Assembly: GCA_002306975.1 (NCBI GenBank) | Contig: DBTI01000012.1 | Location: forward strand, 1-16,230 | From: Ruminococcaceae bacterium UBA1320 | Lineage (GTDB): Bacteria; Bacillota; Clostridia; Oscillospirales; Ethanoligenentaceae | Direction of reading: 5' to 3' | DNA: 16,230 nt | Shown here: positions 13,800 through 16,230 of the stretch, piece by piece | How the letters are laid out: each line of letters opens with the position of its first letter | How positions within the stretch are numbered: position 1 is the stretch's first letter | Made by a program: the position numbers and the translations under genes | Notes under the pieces: model-generated | Database searches by the model: none | Seen by the model: only the letters and a program-made list of their open reading frames with translations | What the model was told of the DNA's origin: nothing

Positions 13800-13958
13800 G
13801 AAACAATATAGGTGAACTTATTCTGCCATTTGATGCTGCAAAATGCATAATGGCATTGGAGATGTGTGCGTTCTTCGTGTTTACACCAAACCGTGCCAGG
13901 TTTGCCGGTGTCCGAACAAGGTGAATTTAATTTTGAAATTCCGCAAATAAAAAAAGTA
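13800..13958. other. Spacer with two hairpins after the carboxypeptidase gene
   Basis: The stretch between the carboxypeptidase stop and the infC promoter has no gene. TGCCATT (13824-13830) pairs with AATGGCA (13849-13855), extended by ATGC/GCAT. ACACCAAACC (13883-13892) pairs with GGTTT (13899-13903) and GGTGT (13907-13911) across a small bulge. Neither has a following T-run, so termination of the envelope operon is not clearly explained. Confidence 0.55.
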
Positions 13959-13987
13959 TTGACTTAATGACTTTTAGATGATATAAT
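13959..13987 (+). promoter_or_regulatory. Sigma-A promoter of the infC operon
   Basis: TTGACT (13959-13964) and a perfect TATAAT (13982-13987) are separated by exactly 17 bases. Transcription would start near 13994, at the beginning of the structured leader of infC. Confidence 0.88.
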
Positions 13988-13993
13988 TAGTTT

Positions 13994-14162
13994 AACAATG
14001 AAGCAGGAGAGCATAAGCCATCCTCACCCCGTGCTCTTGGTACAGGGGTCAATACCGTTTCATGCTGCCGATACAAAGGCGGCGTTGTGTGGTGTTGCAC
14101 GCGGAGGGGCGAAGAGTCTTTCCGCGTTTATTGTTATATAGGGCTTTTTGGAGGTGCCGCAT
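13994..14162 (+). ncRNA. Structured infC-rpmI-rplT leader (L20-leader-like)
   Basis: The roughly 170-base untranslated leader is densely structured. GAGAGCA (14007-14013) pairs with TGCTCTT (14032-14038). ACCCC (14026-14030) in that loop can pair with GGGGT (14045-14049), which would form a pseudoknot. GCTGCC pairs with GGCGGC (about 14064-14083). ACGCGGA (14099-14105) pairs with TCCGCGT (14121-14127), just before the infC ribosome binding site. In Bacillus and relatives, ribosomal protein L20 binds such a leader and represses this operon by premature termination. By position and gene order this is very likely the equivalent here. The last hairpin is followed by only a weak T-rich stretch, so whether it acts at transcription or translation is open. 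Confidence 0.75.
14150..14156 (+). promoter_or_regulatory. infC Shine-Dalgarno that fixes an ATC start
   Basis: GGAGGTG is six bases before ATC 14163. The TTG at 14148 overlaps this site and the GTG at 14154 is its last three bases, so neither can serve as its start codon. The next in-frame candidate at proper spacing is ATC. Confidence 0.8.
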
Positions 14163-14687
14163 ATCAGCAAGGAACTGCTCATAAATGAGGAGATTAGAGA
14201 CAGGGAAATAAGGGTGATTGGCGATGATGGCAGCCAGCTTGGCATAATGCCTACACGTGAAGCACTTAAAATTGCCGAAGAGAACAATTTTGACCTCGTC
14301 AAGATCGCTCCACAGGCAACACCGCCTGTCTGCCGCATCATGGACTACGGCAAATATCGGTTTGAACTGGCTAAGAAGGAAAAAGAAGCGAGAAAAAATC
14401 AAAAGATTGTTGAAGTGAAAGAAATCCGCATGTCGCTCAACATCGACACGCACGATTTGCAGACCAAAATTGGTCACGCGCTGAACTTTCTGAGTAATGG
14501 GGATAAAGTAAAGGTAACGGTTCGCTTCCGCGGCCGCGAGATGGCTCACACCGAGCTTGGCGGTCACCTGCTTACGCGTTTTGCCGACGCTTGCGTCGAA
14601 GCTGCTTCTCTTGAGAAACAGCCAAAACTTGAAGGGCGCAGTATGTCTTTGTTCCTGGCTCCGAAGCCCGTAAATAACAAAGCATGA
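14163..14687 (+). CDS. infC: Translation initiation factor IF-3
   Basis: A 174-residue IF3 when started at ATC 14163, six bases after GGAGGTG; the product then begins MSKELLINEEIRDREIRVIG, as in Firmicute IF3. The N-terminal domain includes DLVKIAPQATPPVCRIMDYGKYRFE; a lysine-rich linker (KKEKEARKNQK) follows; the C-terminal domain includes VKEIRMSLNIDTHDLQTK and VTVRFRGREMAHTELG. IF3 binds the 30S subunit, prevents premature 50S joining and rejects non-standard start codons. infC of E. coli and other bacteria uses a rare AUU start so that IF3 represses its own translation; ATC here fits the same logic. rpmI and rplT follow on the same transcript, and the L20-type leader lies upstream. Confidence 0.95.
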   Translation: MSKELLINEEIRDREIRVIGDDGSQLGIMPTREALKIAEENNFDLVKIAPQATPPVCRIMDYGKYRFELAKKEKEARKNQKIVEVKEIRMSLNIDTHDLQTKIGHALNFLSNGDKVKVTVRFRGREMAHTELGGHLLTRFADACVEAASLEKQPKLEGRSMSLFLAPKPVNNKA

Positions 14688-14715
14688 AGCAGTAAGCAAA
14701 AGGGAGGGTATCACG

Positions 14716-14913
14716 ATGCCGAAATTGAAAACTCACAGCGGTTTATCAAAGCGTGTTAAATTTACTAAAAATGGTAAGATAAAGCGTGCACATGCATATA
14801 AATCGCATATTTTAAACAAAAAGAGTACAAAGCGTAAAAGAGGCCTGAGACAGGGTACTTATTTTGACGCTACTAACGTTAAGGCGATTAAACGCCTTGT
14901 TCCTTATAAGTAA
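14716..14913 (+). CDS. rpmI: 50S ribosomal protein L35
   Basis: A 65-residue basic protein beginning MPKLKTHSGLSKRVKFTKNGKIKRA and ending LVPYK, which matches bacterial L35 in length and sequence. The ATG follows GGGAGGG by about seven bases. It binds 23S rRNA as part of the large subunit. The gene sits in the standard infC-rpmI-rplT order, 28 bases after infC. Confidence 0.97.
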   Translation: MPKLKTHSGLSKRVKFTKNGKIKRAHAYKSHILNKKSTKRKRGLRQGTYFDATNVKAIKRLVPYK

Positions 14914-14954
14914 CAGACAGGTCGCTTTTATAGCGGTACGGAGGTATATAAAAA

Positions 14955-15308
14955 ATGGCGAGAGTTAAAGGCGCGATAATGACGCGCAAGAGAAGGAAAA
15001 AGATTCTTAAACTTGCCAAGGGTTACTGGGGCGGCAAAAGCAGACTTTTCCGCACAGCTAATCAGGCAGTAATGAAATCACTGGCATATTCATATGTCGG
15101 CCGTAAGCACAAAAAGCGTGATTTCCGTTCATTATGGATTACACGTATTTCTGCCGGATGCAAGATGAACGGCATAAATTATTCTACATTCATAAACGGC
15201 CTCAAAAAGGCTGAGATCACACTTAACCGCAAGATGCTTTCAGAGCTTGCAATCAGCGATGCACAAGCTTTTACATCACTTGTTGAAAAGGCAAAGGCAG
15301 CCCTTTAA
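14955..15308 (+). CDS. rplT: 50S ribosomal protein L20
   Basis: A 117-residue protein of typical L20 length. It begins MARVKGAIMTRKRRKKILKL, with the long basic N-terminal extension used in early 23S rRNA assembly, followed by the globular domain (SLWITRISAGCKMNGINYSTF). The ATG is about ten bases after CGGAGG. In Gram-positive bacteria L20 is also the repressor that binds the operon leader, so the leader at 13994-14162 is its probable regulatory target (family knowledge plus context). Confidence 0.97.
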   Translation: MARVKGAIMTRKRRKKILKLAKGYWGGKSRLFRTANQAVMKSLAYSYVGRKHKKRDFRSLWITRISAGCKMNGINYSTFINGLKKAEITLNRKMLSELAISDAQAFTSLVEKAKAAL

Positions 15309-15320
15309 TTTTAAAAGATA

Positions 15321-15357
15321 GCCCGGGCACAGAAATGCGCCCGGGCATTCGTGTTTT
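15321..15357 (+). terminator. Hairpin after rplT, possible weak terminator
   Basis: GCCCGGGC (15321-15328) and GCCCGGGC (15339-15346) form an eight-base-pair GC stem with a ten-base loop, followed by ATTCGTGTTTT, a poor T-run. It may end the ribosomal operon partially, letting some transcripts run into the methyltransferase gene that begins 35 bases later. Confidence 0.55.
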
Positions 15358-15368
15358 AAACGCAAAAC

Positions 15369-15375
15369 GGGGAGG
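15369..15375 (+). promoter_or_regulatory. Shine-Dalgarno that fixes an ATT start for the methyltransferase
   Basis: GGGGAGG is followed after five bases (AACCG) by ATT at 15381. An in-frame stop lies at 15357, and there is no in-frame ATG, GTG or TTG between it and 15507, so this site has no standard start codon to serve. Confidence 0.7.
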
Positions 15376-15380
15376 AACCG

Positions 15381-16178
15381 ATTACGCTTATTTCAAGCCG
15401 CGATAACAGGCTCGTTAAAGAATATGCCGGTCTGCGCGATAATAAGAATAGGCGGCGTGAAGCGGGGCGCTTTGTCGTTGAAGGGGCAAGGCTCACGGGC
15501 GACGCCGTGCTGAGCGGCGCAAAGATTGCCGCTGCATTTGTGACGGAACAGGCGCGTGACAAATATGCCGACTGCTGCAACGCTCTTGAGCAGTCGGGTG
15601 CACCGGTTTATGACGTTTCGCCCGCTGTTGCGAATCTGCTTGCAGACACCCGCACCGCACAGGGAATTTTCTGCACCCTTGAGATGCAAAAAAACAGCCT
15701 TGACATCCAGAGCATCGACCCGCAGGGCGCGTATCTCGCACTTGAAGATATACAGGACCCAGGCAACCTTGGCACAATGCTGCGCACAGCAGAGGCAATG
15801 GGGATAGACGGCGTGATTCTATCCGCGGGCTGCACAGATATTTTTTCGCCGAAGGTCGTGCGCGCGTCGATGGGCGCGGTGTTTCGCCTGCCGTTCTGCG
15901 CCGGCATAAATATGGCTGAAACCGCTGAACTCTTAACAACAAAGGGCATAAAGGTTTATGCCGCCGTGGCTGACGGCGGGGATGATATACTTGATGCCAA
16001 CCTTGAAGGCGGAGTAGCCGCGGTGATCGGCAACGAGGGCAACGGGCTGACACAGCAATGCATAGAAGCGTGCAGCGGGCGCGTTACGGTGCGCATGCGT
16101 GGTCGTGCGGAATCACTTAACGCCGCGGCGGCGGCGACGGTAATCATTTGGGAAATGACAAAGAGCCGTCTCTTGTAA
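15381..16178 (+). CDS. TrmH/SpoU-family RNA 2'-O-methyltransferase, apparent ATT start
   Basis: Started at ATT 15381 this is a 265-residue protein, the usual size for two-domain TrmH-family enzymes. The N-terminal substrate-binding domain reads ISSRDNRLVKEYAGLRDNKNR and RFVVEGARL, which is conserved in the family; the first standard start (GTG 15507) would delete about 42 residues of it. The C-terminal SPOUT knot domain has motif 1 DPGNLGTMLRTAEA (126-139, with Asn129 and Arg135), FSPKVVRASMGAVFRLP (155-171), motif 2 AAVIGNEGNGL (213-223) and motif 3 RGRAESLNAAAAA (240-252). These enzymes use SAM to methylate the 2'-OH of rRNA or tRNA riboses; the exact nucleotide is unknown. Motif 3 has VRMRGRAESLN where IPM-x-G-x-x-ESLN is common. 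Being next to infC, its ATT start could put it under IF3 control (inference). Confidence 0.88.
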   Translation: MTLISSRDNRLVKEYAGLRDNKNRRREAGRFVVEGARLTGDAVLSGAKIAAAFVTEQARDKYADCCNALEQSGAPVYDVSPAVANLLADTRTAQGIFCTLEMQKNSLDIQSIDPQGAYLALEDIQDPGNLGTMLRTAEAMGIDGVILSAGCTDIFSPKVVRASMGAVFRLPFCAGINMAETAELLTTKGIKVYAAVADGGDDILDANLEGGVAAVIGNEGNGLTQQCIEACSGRVTVRMRGRAESLNAAAAATVIIWEMTKSRLL

Positions 16179-16230
16179 TACTTATTCCAATTAGAAATAT
16201 AGAATAAAATCGAGCGAAAAGGTTGGATTT

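Noticed and set aside
13998..14141. 47-codon open frame running through the whole infC leader
   Set aside because: Its ATG would be only about four bases after the predicted transcript start with no Shine-Dalgarno, and the codons coincide with RNA stems; an open frame of this length can arise by chance. Conservation of the frame in relatives would reopen the case.
14049..14714. 221-codon open frame on the - strand opposite infC
   Set aside because: It is antisense to a certain infC and its leader, with no ribosome binding site or domain; a shadow of the real gene.
15493..16053. 186-codon Arg/Pro/Cys-rich open frame opposite the methyltransferase
   Set aside because: The composition is typical of an antisense shadow of GC-rich codons; the + strand product has all SPOUT motifs.

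Overview
The window looks like chromosomal DNA from an anaerobic, low-to-mid GC Firmicute of the class Clostridia, probably an Oscillospirales/Ruminococcaceae-type lineage. This is inferred from AGGAGG-type ribosome binding sites, frequent TTG starts, a PPi-type phosphofructokinase, a pyruvate kinase with an extra C-terminal PEP-utiliser domain, a HelD protein, and the infC-rpmI-rplT order behind a structured leader. No phage, CRISPR, tRNA or rRNA was seen.

Region 1 (1-5532, + strand) is a carbohydrate or polyol catabolic operon. It holds the end of one ribose-type ABC permease, a complete second permease, split DhaK and DhaL kinase subunits, a YqhD/butanol-dehydrogenase-type iron alcohol dehydrogenase, and a PPi-type 6-phosphofructokinase, and it closes with a strong intrinsic terminator. 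The transport ATPase and solute-binding protein would lie upstream of the window. The DhaK/DhaL pair departs from the classical dihydroxyacetone kinase motifs near the active site, so the substrate may be another short ketose.

Region 2 (5533-10049, - strand) holds helD (RNA-polymerase-associated SF1 helicase-like ATPase) and pyk, converging on the first operon through a gap with palindromic repeats and a terminator for helD. Between pyk and helD lies a 142-bp near-palindromic, MITE-like element that abuts a candidate helD promoter. A decayed half copy of the same element lies upstream of the gene at 10778.

Region 3 (10050-13799) is a 728-bp AT-rich divergent intergenic region followed by a three-gene + strand operon of membrane-anchored extracytoplasmic proteins: a phosphodiester-glycosidase (NAGPA) domain protein, an unidentified possibly beta-propeller-like protein, and an M15-family (VanY-like) D,D-carboxypeptidase. 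It looks like an envelope or peptidoglycan module.

Region 4 (13800-16178, + strand) is the translation-factor operon: a consensus sigma-A promoter, a roughly 170-nt structured leader, infC (IF3), rpmI (L35) and rplT (L20), then a TrmH/SpoU-family RNA methyltransferase. Two start codons here are non-canonical. infC appears to start at ATC, in line with known IF3 autoregulation. The methyltransferase has no ATG, GTG or TTG compatible with its conserved N-terminus but has a good Shine-Dalgarno sequence five bases before an ATT. If real, this would place a second gene under IF3 start-codon discrimination. It is the most interesting observation in the window.
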